Assembly: GCA_029882335.1 (NCBI GenBank) | Contig: JAOUKW010000099.1 | Location: forward strand, 1-11,637 | DNA from: Candidatus Heimdallarchaeota archaeon | GTDB lineage: Archaea; Asgardarchaeota; Heimdallarchaeia; Heimdallarchaeales; Kariarchaeaceae | Length of the DNA stretch: 11,637 nt | Direction: 5' to 3' | Part shown: piece after piece, positions 1 to 7,932 of the stretch | Numbering within the stretch: the first letter of the stretch is position 1 | Layout: each line of letters opens with the position of its first letter | Notes under the pieces: generated by a model | Seen by the model: the letters and a program-made list of their open reading frames with translations, nothing else | What the model was told of the DNA's origin: nothing | Database searches by the model: none | Translations under genes and position numbers: made by a program

Positions 1-20
1 GATCATATCAGTAAATCTTA

Positions 21-1285
21 GTGTCGGAAAAACGTAAAATATATAAAAATGCAAGTGTTTTTGATAGCAAAACAGGAATATTTAATGAAAAAACAACTAT
101 GGTGATATCTGGTAATAAATTTGAATGGGTAGGATCAACGGATGATTTTACCAAAAATGATGGTGATGAAATAATTGATTTATCAAGTAAATATGTACTT
201 CCTGGATTAATTGATTGTCATATTCATTTACAATTTCAAATGGGATTGAATTTTGAAAGAGATTTGGTAAACACACAGCAAGAGATGTTTCATTTCTATG
301 CTCTTCAAAATGCTCAAAAACATCTTGCAGCTGGTTTTACTACTGTAAGAGATGTGGGGGCCATGATATATGGAATGTCGTCCTTGAAGAGGGTATTTCA
401 TGAAAAGTTATATGCGGGTCCGAGATTAGTAATTGGAAATAAAACCTTACATCAGTGGGGTCGACAAGAAAATGAAGCTCCTGAATTCTTAATGAAAACA
501 AGAAGAAAAGAGATCCCTTCTGGTAAAGATGGAATGATTCATACTGTAAGAGAAAACAAACATCATGGATCTGATGTCATAAAAATTGAAGCAACAGGTG
601 GTGTCCTTCACGGATTGCATTCACAATTAGATAATTCATTTTTACAGATGAAGAATTAGATGCAATTGTTAATGAAGCTCATCGATTAAAAATGCATACT
701 GCAGCTCATTGTCATGGTGATGAAGGAATTTATCGAACTACAAAGGCTGGTATTGATACTATCGAACACGGATCATTCATCAGTGATACATCTATTAAAT
801 AAATGCTTGAAAAAGGAAATTATTTGATTCCAACCCATGCAGCAGTTCGCGCATTGATTAGACCTGAGATTCAACAAAGTATGCCTCCAGATGTTGCTGA
901 TCGAACTAACAAGGTTTTTGAAAAATTATTAGTTTGCCATAAAAATGCTTATGCCAAGGGAGTTAAGTTTGCTTTGGGTACAGATGCAGGTACTCCTGGA
1001 AATCCTCATGGTACTAGTGGTGAAGAAATAAACTGGATGGTAGAAGATTTGGGAATGACACCATCACAATCACTACAAGCCGCAACAATAGAAGCAGCAA
1101 AAGCAATAAAATTGGATGGTCAAATAGGTGAAATTAAGAATGGTTTATTTGCAGATTTTGTGATTTTAGAATCAAATCCACTAGAATACATCCAAATGCT
1201 ATCAAATTCAAAGAACATCTATGAAGTAGTTAAAGATGGTATTACTATGAGTAAAAATGGTAAAATAACATTTAATACTGTATAA
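21..1285 (+). pseudogene. Broken metal-dependent amidohydrolase (imidazolonepropionase/Xaa-Pro dipeptidase-like)
   Basis: Reading across two breaks gives one protein of about 421 residues, the usual length for this TIM-barrel hydrolase family. The GTG at 21 fits, because an in-frame TAA lies at 12-14. Frame one runs to a TAG at 657-659 and carries PGLIDCHIHL (metal ligands H67 and H69) and DVIKIEATGG (K188, the expected carboxylated lysine). After the T run at 639-643 homology continues in another frame from 644. That stretch holds TAAHCHG and TIEHGSF, the remaining His ligands, then stops at TAA 800-802. The same frame resumes at ATG 803 with ALGTDAGTP, the expected catalytic Asp, and a normal C-terminus ending at 1285. 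One missing base plus one nonsense change (for example CAA or GAA to TAA) explains everything. All catalytic motifs survive, so the decay is recent or the lesions are sequence errors. The substrate cannot be told; the family includes prolidase-like and imidazolonepropionase-like enzymes. Confidence 0.85.
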
Positions 1286-1455
1286 GTATCAAATTTTAAG
1301 AAAAAATCAATCAACATACTTCATTTGACAACTAAAAATCTTAATTCATATCTGATATTACCAAAATATGTTAAATCGCGGTGTGTGGTATGGAATAGTA
1401 TTTTCTAATGATTTTAATTTTTCAAATACAATTAATTTACAATCAGTTACTTCGA

Positions 1456-1465
1456 TATTTTAATA
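1456..1465 (+). promoter_or_regulatory. TATA-like box for the thioesterase gene
   Basis: TATTTTAATA is centred about 27 bases before the ATG at 1488. This fits an archaeal TATA box with transcription starting at or next to the start codon. No Shine-Dalgarno sequence lies before the ATG. The box overlaps a short inverted repeat, GATATT-TT-AATATC (1454-1467). Confidence 0.5.
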
Positions 1466-1487
1466 TCCATCAAAGCAGAAATAACAT

Positions 1488-1919
1488 ATGGATTCTCATA
1501 GTAAATTCATTTCAGAACAAATAGTGAGATTTTCAGATACAGATGCCGCAGGTATTGTATATTTTGGTGCATTTGCAACATATTTTGATGAATCATTCAT
1601 AGCTGCCCTAAAATCAAAAAGTATTGATTGGTTATCTCATAGAAAATATGGATTCCTTCTTCCTATAGTCGAACAAAATATTAAATTTTATCATCCTTTG
1701 AGAGCAGGTGATAGAGTATTTGTAGAAATGGAAATATCTTTACTTAAAAAAAGATCTTTTACTTCGAATCATAAAATGTATATTGATGAAAATCAACAGA
1801 AAATATTGGTTGCAGAAGGTAAAATTTCTAGAGTGGTTGTGAGTTATAATGAATTCAAGGCAATTGAGATTCCTGAAGTTTTACGAGAGGTTCTGAGTTA
1901 TTTTAATGTTGAAAATTAA
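1488..1919 (+). CDS. Hotdog-fold acyl-CoA thioesterase (4-hydroxybenzoyl-CoA thioesterase family)
   Basis: This 143-residue protein is a cytoplasmic single hotdog domain that hydrolyses an acyl- or aroyl-CoA thioester. The signature is near the N-terminus: SDTDAAGIVYFGAF (residues 16-29). D19 lies where the catalytic Asp (D17) sits in Pseudomonas 4-hydroxybenzoyl-CoA thioesterase. It is followed by LPIVEQNIKFYHPLRAGD, the usual second strand region. The DTDAAG-VYF wording and the LPIV...PL..GD pattern are closest, from memory, to 1,4-dihydroxy-2-naphthoyl-CoA hydrolases of menaquinone/phylloquinone synthesis. YbgC/FadM-type acyl-CoA thioesterases share the same motif, so I leave the substrate open. 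Length is normal and the ATG is followed by a typical short lead-in. It appears to have its own promoter, and no quinone-pathway gene lies nearby to support one substrate. Confidence 0.85.
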   Translation: MDSHSKFISEQIVRFSDTDAAGIVYFGAFATYFDESFIAALKSKSIDWLSHRKYGFLLPIVEQNIKFYHPLRAGDRVFVEMEISLLKKRSFTSNHKMYIDENQQKILVAEGKISRVVVSYNEFKAIEIPEVLREVLSYFNVEN

Positions 1920-1980
1920 TCAATTTAAGCATTTGTGTTGTGAATTCCTATTAATAAAGGATTTTCAATTATCAATTAAC

Positions 1981-2006
1981 TATACAATACCAATAACCTT
2001 TAAATT
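1981..2006 (+). promoter_or_regulatory. Candidate promoter of the PEP carboxylase gene
   Basis: Two TATA-like boxes lie before the ATG at 2018. TATACAAT at 1981-1988 would place the transcript start near 2010, giving a leader of a few bases. TTTAAATT at 1999-2006 is only about 16 bases before the ATG. If that box is used, the first in-frame start inside the transcript would be the TTG at 2030. No Shine-Dalgarno site decides between them. Confidence 0.35.
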
Positions 2007-2017
2007 TTGTTCAAATA

Positions 2018-4918
2018 ATGACTTATTGTTTGGAAAATATAAATATCTTAGAAAATAATGATCTTGATAAAATTCTTTCTCCAACCATAAAATTATTAGG
2101 AGAAATATTGGGTGAGGTTATTGCAGAACAACACGGAATTGAAGCTCTTGAATTAGAAGAGAAAATTAGATTACTATCCAAATCGGTCAGAGAAAGTAAT
2201 GACATAGAATCAGTAACTAATTTGGATGAAATCATAGAGAATTTAGATAAAAATCAAAGAATAGTGATCATTAGAGCATTTAGTATATTTTTTCAATTAG
2301 TAAATTTAGCAGATGAATACTATACTGTTAAAAAAGACAGTTTTCATATACATCAAACTAATGATACTTCAGGCATAATACATCAGTCTGTTGACCCAAT
2401 TGAGAAAATATTTGAAGAAATTAACAAATATAATTTAACAACAGAATCATTTTTTGAAATACTAAATAAAATATCATGTCAACTTGTTTGGACCTCACAT
2501 CCAACTGAAGCAAGAAGATTGACTGTTTTGCTAAAGCTACGTGAAATTTACTCTATCTTGAATCAAATTCAAAATTCAAAGATTCAGTCAATTGAATGGA
2601 TAAACTATAGAAATAAATTGAAAGAGCAGATTACTATTCTTTGGCAAACAAATGATCTAAGATTGAATGTTGATTTAATTGATGAGGTTCGTACAGTTTT
2701 ATATTATTTTGAAAATTCTGTTTTTGATAATATCCCATTAATTTATAAAAAATTAAAGATAATCACCCACAAATATTATAAAACAAGTAATATTTGGAAA
2801 ATTCCTAAAATATTAGAATTTGGTAGTTGGGTTGGTGGAGATCGTGATGGTCATCCTCATGTGACGTCAATATTAACGTTACAGACATTATTATTGCAAA
2901 AAAGATTGTGTTTAAAGAAATATATTGAATCTGTAAAAGCATTAATTCATCAATTATCCTCTTCTACTACAATTGTTGATGTATCAAATGAATTGAAACA
3001 GAGTTTACTCAATGATGCAACGCTATTTCCTAAATTTGCAAGAAATACCGCTGATTTAAATAAATTTGAGCCATACAGAAAAAAATTGGATTTTATTAGA
3101 ATAAAATTGGAAAATACGTTGGAACTGATTGAAACGAAGGCGAGAGAACATGGATTATCCTCTGCAGTTTTTGTAGAATTTAGTATGAAAAACCATTATG
3201 ATCATGATAATTATTATTATAAGAGATCATCTGAATTATATGATGAAATTAAACTAATTTATAACTCTCTGCTAAATAATAAAGGAACTATTATTGCTGA
3301 AGGCAAATTATGGGATTTGTTAATTCAAATAGAAATATTTGGATTTCATTTAGCACCCTTAGATCTAAGACAACATTCAAAGATACATAAATCAGCATTA
3401 AATGAAATGTTGCTTCTAATAGGATTACCATCTCTAGTAGAATCAAGTAAAGAAAGACAAATGGAATTATTGACTAAGGAACTACTTAATCCCAGACCTT
3501 TAGGTATGTTTAATTTAACGAATACGATGTCGGATACAACAAATGAATTAATATCAACACTTCAAGTAGCGAAAGAATCTTTGGAAATTATTTCACCAAG
3601 AGCAATTTCTACTTATGTTATTAGTATGTCAAAGGATGAGACTGATATACTTTCATTAATGTTATTGATGAAGGAAATTGGATTGATCTCTATCGATAAT
3701 TCAAGGGTAACTAGAGTTTCGTTTGATATCGCACCATTGTTTGAGACAAAGGAGGATTTAGAAAATGCCCCCCGAGTTATGGAAAATTTGTTTAATAATG
3801 AATTGTATCGTTCATTGTTAAAATTACGTGATAATACACAAGAAATCATGATTGGTTATAGTGATAGTTCAAAGGATGTTGGAATGTTGGAGTCCAATTT
3901 TCGTTTATTAACTGCACAAATACAATTATTAGATGTTGCCAAACAACATGGTATTAAATTAAAAATATTCCATGGTAGAGGTGGTTCTGTATCTAGAGGT
4001 GGAGGTCCTACTTCTCGGGCTATTTTATCACAACATCCCGGAACGGTTTATAATATTAAAATAACAGAACAGGGTGAAGTGATTGGTAGTAATTATTCGA
4101 ATCAAGATATTGCTATACGTCATTTAGAAGGGATATTGAGTGCGATAATTATTAGAGGTGTACGTGATACTGTTCTATCAGATTCTGATAATCCGGCTGC
4201 TCCCAAGGAAGTATTCATACAAAATTTAGCTAAAATAGCAAATCAATCTAGAATTAAATATGAAAGTTTGGTAAAAGAAAATCCAAATTTTATTCCATTT
4301 TATTTTGATTTCACTCCTTTAGATCTAATTGAACGAGCAAGTATTGGATCAAGACCTAGTCGTAGAACAAGTGGGATTGCCAAAGATATCTCATCATTAA
4401 GGGCAATACCTTGGGTTTTCTCATTCATGCAGTGTAGATTAGTATTCCCGGCATACTTTGGAACTGGAACTGGTTTATCTGAATTATTAAATACAACAGA
4501 TATTGGTGACTTCAAATTAATGTATAAAGAATGGCCTTATTTTGAATCAATTATTAATAATCTACAAATGGTTTTATTGAAAGGGGATATGAATATTGCA
4601 GAGAAATATCTCAAATTAGTTTCTTATCCTGATGTTGGGTTGGAATTGTTCAATGTCATGAAAGCTGAATTTGAGCTAACTGTAAGACTCGTTCTTCAAA
4701 TAACTGGAAATGAACAGTTGTTATCTAATTCTCCAAATATTCGAGAATCGATAGTAAGGAGAAATCCCTATATTGATCCATTAAGCTTAATTCAAATTAA
4801 TTTATTGAGAAATTGGAGAAATCAACAACGACCTGATGATTTAGACGCTAAAAGTATATTAACTGCGCTATTATTGACTGTAAATGGAATTGCAGCTGGT
4901 TTGCGAAATACAGGATGA
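2018..4918 (+). CDS. ppc: Phosphoenolpyruvate carboxylase, bacterial/plant type
   Basis: This enzyme adds bicarbonate to phosphoenolpyruvate to make oxaloacetate, refilling the citric acid cycle; it acts in the cytoplasm, normally as a tetramer. At 966 residues it is the long bacterial/plant class, not the roughly 500-residue archaeal PpcA class. Motifs appear in the expected order: TSHPTEARR with catalytic H161 (E. coli H138), GSWVGGDRDGHPHVT, FGFHLAPLDLRQ with R451, PLFET with E576, GYSDSSKD with D616, FHGRGGSVSRGGGP (652-665), ASIGSRPSRR (R779), SLRAIPW (R795), and the exact C-terminal end GLRNTG. Aligning by eye, the four feedback-inhibitor (aspartate/malate) residues of the E. coli enzyme, R587, K773, R832 and N881, match R660, K855, R915 and N964. 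The enzyme is therefore probably inhibited by C4 acids. It is intact, though the extreme N-terminus is not conserved and the start could lie slightly downstream. It has no signal peptide, and its neighbours are unrelated. Confidence 0.97.
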   Translation: MTYCLENINILENNDLDKILSPTIKLLGEILGEVIAEQHGIEALELEEKIRLLSKSVRESNDIESVTNLDEIIENLDKNQRIVIIRAFSIFFQLVNLADEYYTVKKDSFHIHQTNDTSGIIHQSVDPIEKIFEEINKYNLTTESFFEILNKISCQLVWTSHPTEARRLTVLLKLREIYSILNQIQNSKIQSIEWINYRNKLKEQITILWQTNDLRLNVDLIDEVRTVLYYFENSVFDNIPLIYKKLKIITHKYYKTSNIWKIPKILEFGSWVGGDRDGHPHVTSILTLQTLLLQKRLCLKKYIESVKALIHQLSSSTTIVDVSNELKQSLLNDATLFPKFARNTADLNKFEPYRKKLDFIRIKLENTLELIETKAREHGLSSAVFVEFSMKNHYDHDNYYYKRSSELYDEIKLIYNSLLNNKGTIIAEGKLWDLLIQIEIFGFHLAPLDLRQHSKIHKSALNEMLLLIGLPSLVESSKERQMELLTKELLNPRPLGMFNLTNTMSDTTNELISTLQVAKESLEIISPRAISTYVISMSKDETDILSLMLLMKEIGLISIDNSRVTRVSFDIAPLFETKEDLENAPRVMENLFNNELYRSLLKLRDNTQEIMIGYSDSSKDVGMLESNFRLLTAQIQLLDVAKQHGIKLKIFHGRGGSVSRGGGPTSRAILSQHPGTVYNIKITEQGEVIGSNYSNQDIAIRHLEGILSAIIIRGVRDTVLSDSDNPAAPKEVFIQNLAKIANQSRIKYESLVKENPNFIPFYFDFTPLDLIERASIGSRPSRRTSGIAKDISSLRAIPWVFSFMQCRLVFPAYFGTGTGLSELLNTTDIGDFKLMYKEWPYFESIINNLQMVLLKGDMNIAEKYLKLVSYPDVGLELFNVMKAEFELTVRLVLQITGNEQLLSNSPNIRESIVRRNPYIDPLSLIQINLLRNWRNQQRPDDLDAKSILTALLLTVNGIAAGLRNTG

Positions 4919-4921
4919 TGC

Positions 4922-4931
4922 TTTTTATTTT
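4922..4931 (+). terminator. Oligo-T terminator after PEP carboxylase
   Basis: TTTTTATTTT begins three bases after the TGA stop of PEP carboxylase, with no strong hairpin before it. T-rich tracts on the non-template strand are enough to end transcription in archaea. Position and composition fit, but AT-rich DNA makes chance matches common. Confidence 0.4.
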
Positions 4932-5004
4932 AGATATAGGAAACAATAAAACACGTTAATACAAGAATAATTAAATTTATAATATATTAGTCGGTTAATA
5001 TCCA

Positions 5005-5013
5005 TTTTTAAAA
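5005..5013 (+). promoter_or_regulatory. TATA-like box for the glycosidase-like gene
   Basis: TTTTTAAAA is centred about 24 bases before the ATG at 5033, consistent with a leaderless transcript. Just before it (4995-5005) lies TTAATATCCAT, an 11-mer that also occurs at 1460-1470 in the thioesterase promoter, about one helical turn nearer to that gene's start. Confidence 0.45.
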
Positions 5014-5032
5014 ATACATTTTTATTTTTAAA

Positions 5033-7339
5033 ATGCTTATATTTTTGAGTTCAGGAGGCATAAATTTCATTTCAGAAGAGAAACAGAAATTCATCACAAA
5101 AGAAATTGAAGATCGGGTAAATGCAATATTCAAAATTAAGGATACATTTCCAGACAAAACCTTTCAAAAACTAGCCAATATCACTTCAAAAGGATGGTTA
5201 ACAAGGCAGTATTTTAGTCGTGGAAAACATGATCTTGTATTACCTGCATGGGTTTTAGGGATTTTAGGACCAGATGGAGAAGCAAAACATGGGATAGCTG
5301 GCTCAATTGATCTTAGAAATACTGATTTACGGAGTTACTATGCCTTGGGTAGTCCAACATGTGATGAAGAACCAGTAATCGATCACAGAGGTGGAATTAT
5401 TCCAATTCCAGAATCTTATACAATTATGTTCGGTATTCTAATAAATAATCGGGCATTTTATTCCAGTGAACGAGGAGTAATACGAACTGAATATCACGAT
5501 GAAGGTTATCCAATAGTAACTGTTTACTGGGAGCTTGAATCAGACACATTAGTTTATGATGTATTTTCAGATAGAGATGAGGAAGGTAATGAATTACTTG
5601 CTATTCAAATTGTCAGAGGATTCGCTAATCATTCGATGTTAGTTACATTATGCCCAATGGATCAAGATTCTATTACTACAATACCAAAGATATCTTATGA
5701 TTCTAAATTAAACATTGTTACACCTGAAGACAAACCGAGTATTGTAATTAGTGAATTACCTATTCGATCTTTAGTTCTACCTATATCCGAGGGTCATGCC
5801 GGTAGGAGAGTAATAAATGCCAATTTAAGCACATCTGATGTCACCTGCAAGGCAAAAATGGCATCTTGGGCCGCTGAATTTCCTGTTCGTGCCAATCCTA
5901 CATTTACCATAATTTTAAATGGTGAGTTTAAACAAGATTTTCCCGATATTGATGATATAGAATACAAATGGGAAGAAGTCATGGAAAATATTCCAGAAAT
6001 AAGTACATCAAATGAAGAAGCAGACTATTACTATAAGGCTAGTGCCATTGTACTACGATTATTGGCGGATATCGATAATTCTTCCATAACCATTGGTCCA
6101 TCCGTACAAGAAGAAATGTGGTTACCTGGTTTAGTTTTTCAGATCATTGCTTTATCAAAATTGGGATTTTCTAATGATGTAGTTGTTCCAGTATTAAACG
6201 ATTTACATCATTTAGTTGATAATAATGGTGTTATCACACCTGATCATCAGTGGGACGCACAAGGAGCAATTGTATTAGCTATTGCAATTAATTACTTTTA
6301 TACAGGTGATATTACATGGCTTGGAGAACAATACTCTTCTGTCAAAAGGATTGCAGAATGGGTAGTACGACAATATAAGAAAGATGAAGACCAAGGACCC
6401 AAAGATCCTTTGTTAATTGGACTACTACCTATGGGTGTGGCATCTTGGTTTAATCCATTATATTGGAAGAATAATTATTATTATTCTCATAATTTTTGGG
6501 CACTTGGTGTATTAGATTTAACTATCCAACTGAGTAAAGAATTAGGTCGTCACGGTGAAGTTGAGAAATTTGAACCTGAATTTCATAAATACAAACAAAA
6601 TGTAGATGATTCAATGACATCCTTACTAGAGGAAACTCACTATCTACCAGCTGGACCTTATCAGAGAGATAATGCAGAAATGATTTTTAATCTCCATGCA
6701 ATTTACCCATTGAAATTATATTTACCTGGATACATTCCTCTTACAAATACCGTAAATTGGATATGGGACAATTATGTACATGATGGTGGTGTATTAATTG
6801 ATCAACCATGGAATGCATATGGCTCATATTTTTCAATATTACTAGCACAATGTCATAGACATAATGGTGACAGGGTTAAAGTAAAAGAAGTAATTGACTT
6901 CATGTTAAAGAACACGACAAATCGTTCTGGTTGGGCAGAGGGTATCTCACCGTTAACAAGAAAAGGATCAGTCGGTGATTCTCCAAATGGTTACACAGCT
7001 GCAGAATGGGTAAATCTTATTATTGATATGTATATTGAGGAGTATAAGGAAGCTAGGCCTATATTATTGAAGGGTATGCCTGTTGAATGGTTAAAATCAG
7101 GTGTATCCGCGAAATCAATTAATATATTTAAAAATGGTAAATTAAATATATCTGCAAAATTAAATGGTTCAATTTTTACCATCGAATGGGAATTTTTCAA
7201 TAGAGATAATGTAAATCCACAATTATATCTTCCATATCCAGTAAAAACTTTACCTAAAGGTGTAACTCAAGATAGTACATTTATTGTCTCACTTAATGAC
7301 AGCTCTGGTAAGGTTGAAATTGAATTATTGACTGATTAA
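5033..7339 (+). CDS. Six-hairpin glycosidase-like protein, (alpha/alpha)6 toroid
   Basis: This 768-residue protein has no signal peptide and so is probably cytoplasmic. I assign it by architecture to the six-hairpin glycosidase superfamily (GH15/GH63/GH78-like), not to a named family. Residues about 40-320 are rich in beta strands and aromatic or charged turns, like the beta-sandwich domain before the catalytic toroid in these enzymes. From about 328 the protein is helical, with paired-helix motifs: EEMWLPGLVF (360-369), PDHQWDAQGA (403-412), then a Trp-rich stretch around GVASWFNPLYW, and GYTAAEWVNL (653-662), reminiscent of the toroid's last helices. Acid residues in these motifs, such as D404, D408 and E658, are candidates for catalysis or sugar binding, but I cannot name the pair. 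Residues about 682-768 form a small beta-rich tail. The likely role is hydrolysis or phosphorolysis of an oligosaccharide or glycoside; the substrate is unknown. The gene stands alone, with no transporter or sugar kinase beside it. Its stop is 5 bases from that of the opposing gene. Confidence 0.6.
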   Translation: MLIFLSSGGINFISEEKQKFITKEIEDRVNAIFKIKDTFPDKTFQKLANITSKGWLTRQYFSRGKHDLVLPAWVLGILGPDGEAKHGIAGSIDLRNTDLRSYYALGSPTCDEEPVIDHRGGIIPIPESYTIMFGILINNRAFYSSERGVIRTEYHDEGYPIVTVYWELESDTLVYDVFSDRDEEGNELLAIQIVRGFANHSMLVTLCPMDQDSITTIPKISYDSKLNIVTPEDKPSIVISELPIRSLVLPISEGHAGRRVINANLSTSDVTCKAKMASWAAEFPVRANPTFTIILNGEFKQDFPDIDDIEYKWEEVMENIPEISTSNEEADYYYKASAIVLRLLADIDNSSITIGPSVQEEMWLPGLVFQIIALSKLGFSNDVVVPVLNDLHHLVDNNGVITPDHQWDAQGAIVLAIAINYFYTGDITWLGEQYSSVKRIAEWVVRQYKKDEDQGPKDPLLIGLLPMGVASWFNPLYWKNNYYYSHNFWALGVLDLTIQLSKELGRHGEVEKFEPEFHKYKQNVDDSMTSLLEETHYLPAGPYQRDNAEMIFNLHAIYPLKLYLPGYIPLTNTVNWIWDNYVHDGGVLIDQPWNAYGSYFSILLAQCHRHNGDRVKVKEVIDFMLKNTTNRSGWAEGISPLTRKGSVGDSPNGYTAAEWVNLIIDMYIEEYKEARPILLKGMPVEWLKSGVSAKSINIFKNGKLNISAKLNGSIFTIEWEFFNRDNVNPQLYLPYPVKTLPKGVTQDSTFIVSLNDSSGKVEIELLTD

Positions 7340-7347
7340 ATTAATCA
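7333..7347. repeat. Inverted repeat spanning both stop codons of a convergent pair
   Basis: TGATTAA and TTAATCA form a perfect 7-base inverted repeat around a single A. It contains the TAA stop of the + strand gene (7337-7339) and the TGA stop of the - strand gene (7345-7347). The one-base centre leaves little room for a hairpin loop, so a terminator role is uncertain and chance in AT-rich DNA is possible. Confidence 0.4.
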
Positions 7348-7881
7348 ATCACTTAATGTATGACTAGAAGATAATTCTTCATTTTTATTAAGATTTTTCC
7401 CTCTAAATAAATTTTTAATTTCATGTCCAACTCTCCAAAATAATCCAAGTGGTGTCCAAACAATAACTCCACCAAATAACCATCTGAAAAATTCCATATT
7501 ATCCTTGGGATAATCATCCGCTGCATTTTCATTATAGAATGTTCTGAGATTTTGATCTATAGTATAATGAATTCCTAATTTGTCAAGTAATTCAATGATG
7601 TATTCATGAGCAGAATATGAACAAGTAGTTAAATGTTCCCACATATTTTGAACTCTACATACTTCAAACTCTGATTCTATACGTCCATCAATATATATTC
7701 TGACGTGATTCTCTACGAGTCTTTCTTTCCTCTCAATTTTTTTAACAGATCCATGTATTTGTTTAGGTTTAATTACCTGAAGTATTGTCCAGTAGTAACC
7801 ATTTTTGCTTAAATATTCCTTGAAAAGGGGGATATCTGCATTTGAGATATAAACTGGTACATGAGAAGGAATCTTATCCAC
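7345..7881 (-). CDS. Unrecognised 178-residue protein with one C-terminal hydrophobic segment
   Basis: I do not recognise the family. The first 120 residues look like a mixed alpha/beta soluble domain with a basic stretch (KKIERKERLVENHVRIYIDG) and two cysteines (C75, C87). Residues 131-149 form one hydrophobic, Trp/Gly-rich segment, followed by basic residues and a polar Asn/Ser-rich tail. This suggests a monotopic or single-pass membrane association with most of the protein on one side. There is no signal peptide. The GTG at 7881 directly follows an in-frame TAA and the next Met is at residue 80, so GTG is the likely start. The gene lies 51 bases downstream of the HxlR-type regulator on the same strand. 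A TATA-like box sits between them, so it may be transcribed alone or together with the regulator. Codon use and AT content match the neighbours. Confidence 0.65.
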   Translation of the reverse strand: MDKIPSHVPVYISNADIPLFKEYLSKNGYYWTILQVIKPKQIHGSVKKIERKERLVENHVRIYIDGRIESEFEVCRVQNMWEHLTTCSYSAHEYIIELLDKLGIHYTIDQNLRTFYNENAADDYPKDNMEFFRWLFGGVIVWTPLGLFWRVGHEIKNLFRGKNLNKNEELSSSHTLSD

Positions 7882-7896
7882 TTAAACTGACAAGTT

Positions 7897-7904
7897 ATTT
7901 TATA
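7897..7904 (-). promoter_or_regulatory. TATA-like box upstream of the 178-residue gene
   Basis: On the minus strand TATAAAAT is centred about 20 bases before the GTG at 7881. That is a good TATA sequence but 6-7 bases closer than in neighbouring genes. Either transcription starts a few bases inside the assigned start codon, or the spacing is atypical. Confidence 0.35.
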
Positions 7905-7932
7905 TTGATAAAACTAAGCTTATAGATCAGAA

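Noticed and set aside
633..660. Programmed -1 frameshift in the amidohydrolase gene at the T run.
   Set aside because: The heptamer A-TTT-TTA is a poor slippery site, and the shifted frame hits an in-frame TAA at 800-802, so one frameshift would not yield a full protein.
803..1285. A separate 160-residue gene starting at ATG 803.
   Set aside because: It is only the C-terminal part of the amidohydrolase barrel, without the HxH and Lys motifs, and begins directly after an in-frame stop. It is better read as part of the broken gene.
1286..1487. Possible RNA gene in the gap before the thioesterase gene.
   Set aside because: The only G+C-richer patch (about 1376-1390) gives no cloverleaf, no box C/D motifs and no stable stem.
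3749..3765. AAGGAGG followed by an ATG inside the PEP carboxylase gene.
   Set aside because: It opens only a very short out-of-frame reading frame within the conserved PLFET region of the enzyme.
5053..5058. AGGAGG, a perfect Shine-Dalgarno sequence just inside the glycosidase-like gene.
   Set aside because: No ATG, GTG or TTG follows at a suitable distance in frame, and the upstream ATG has a well-placed TATA-like box. Probably chance.
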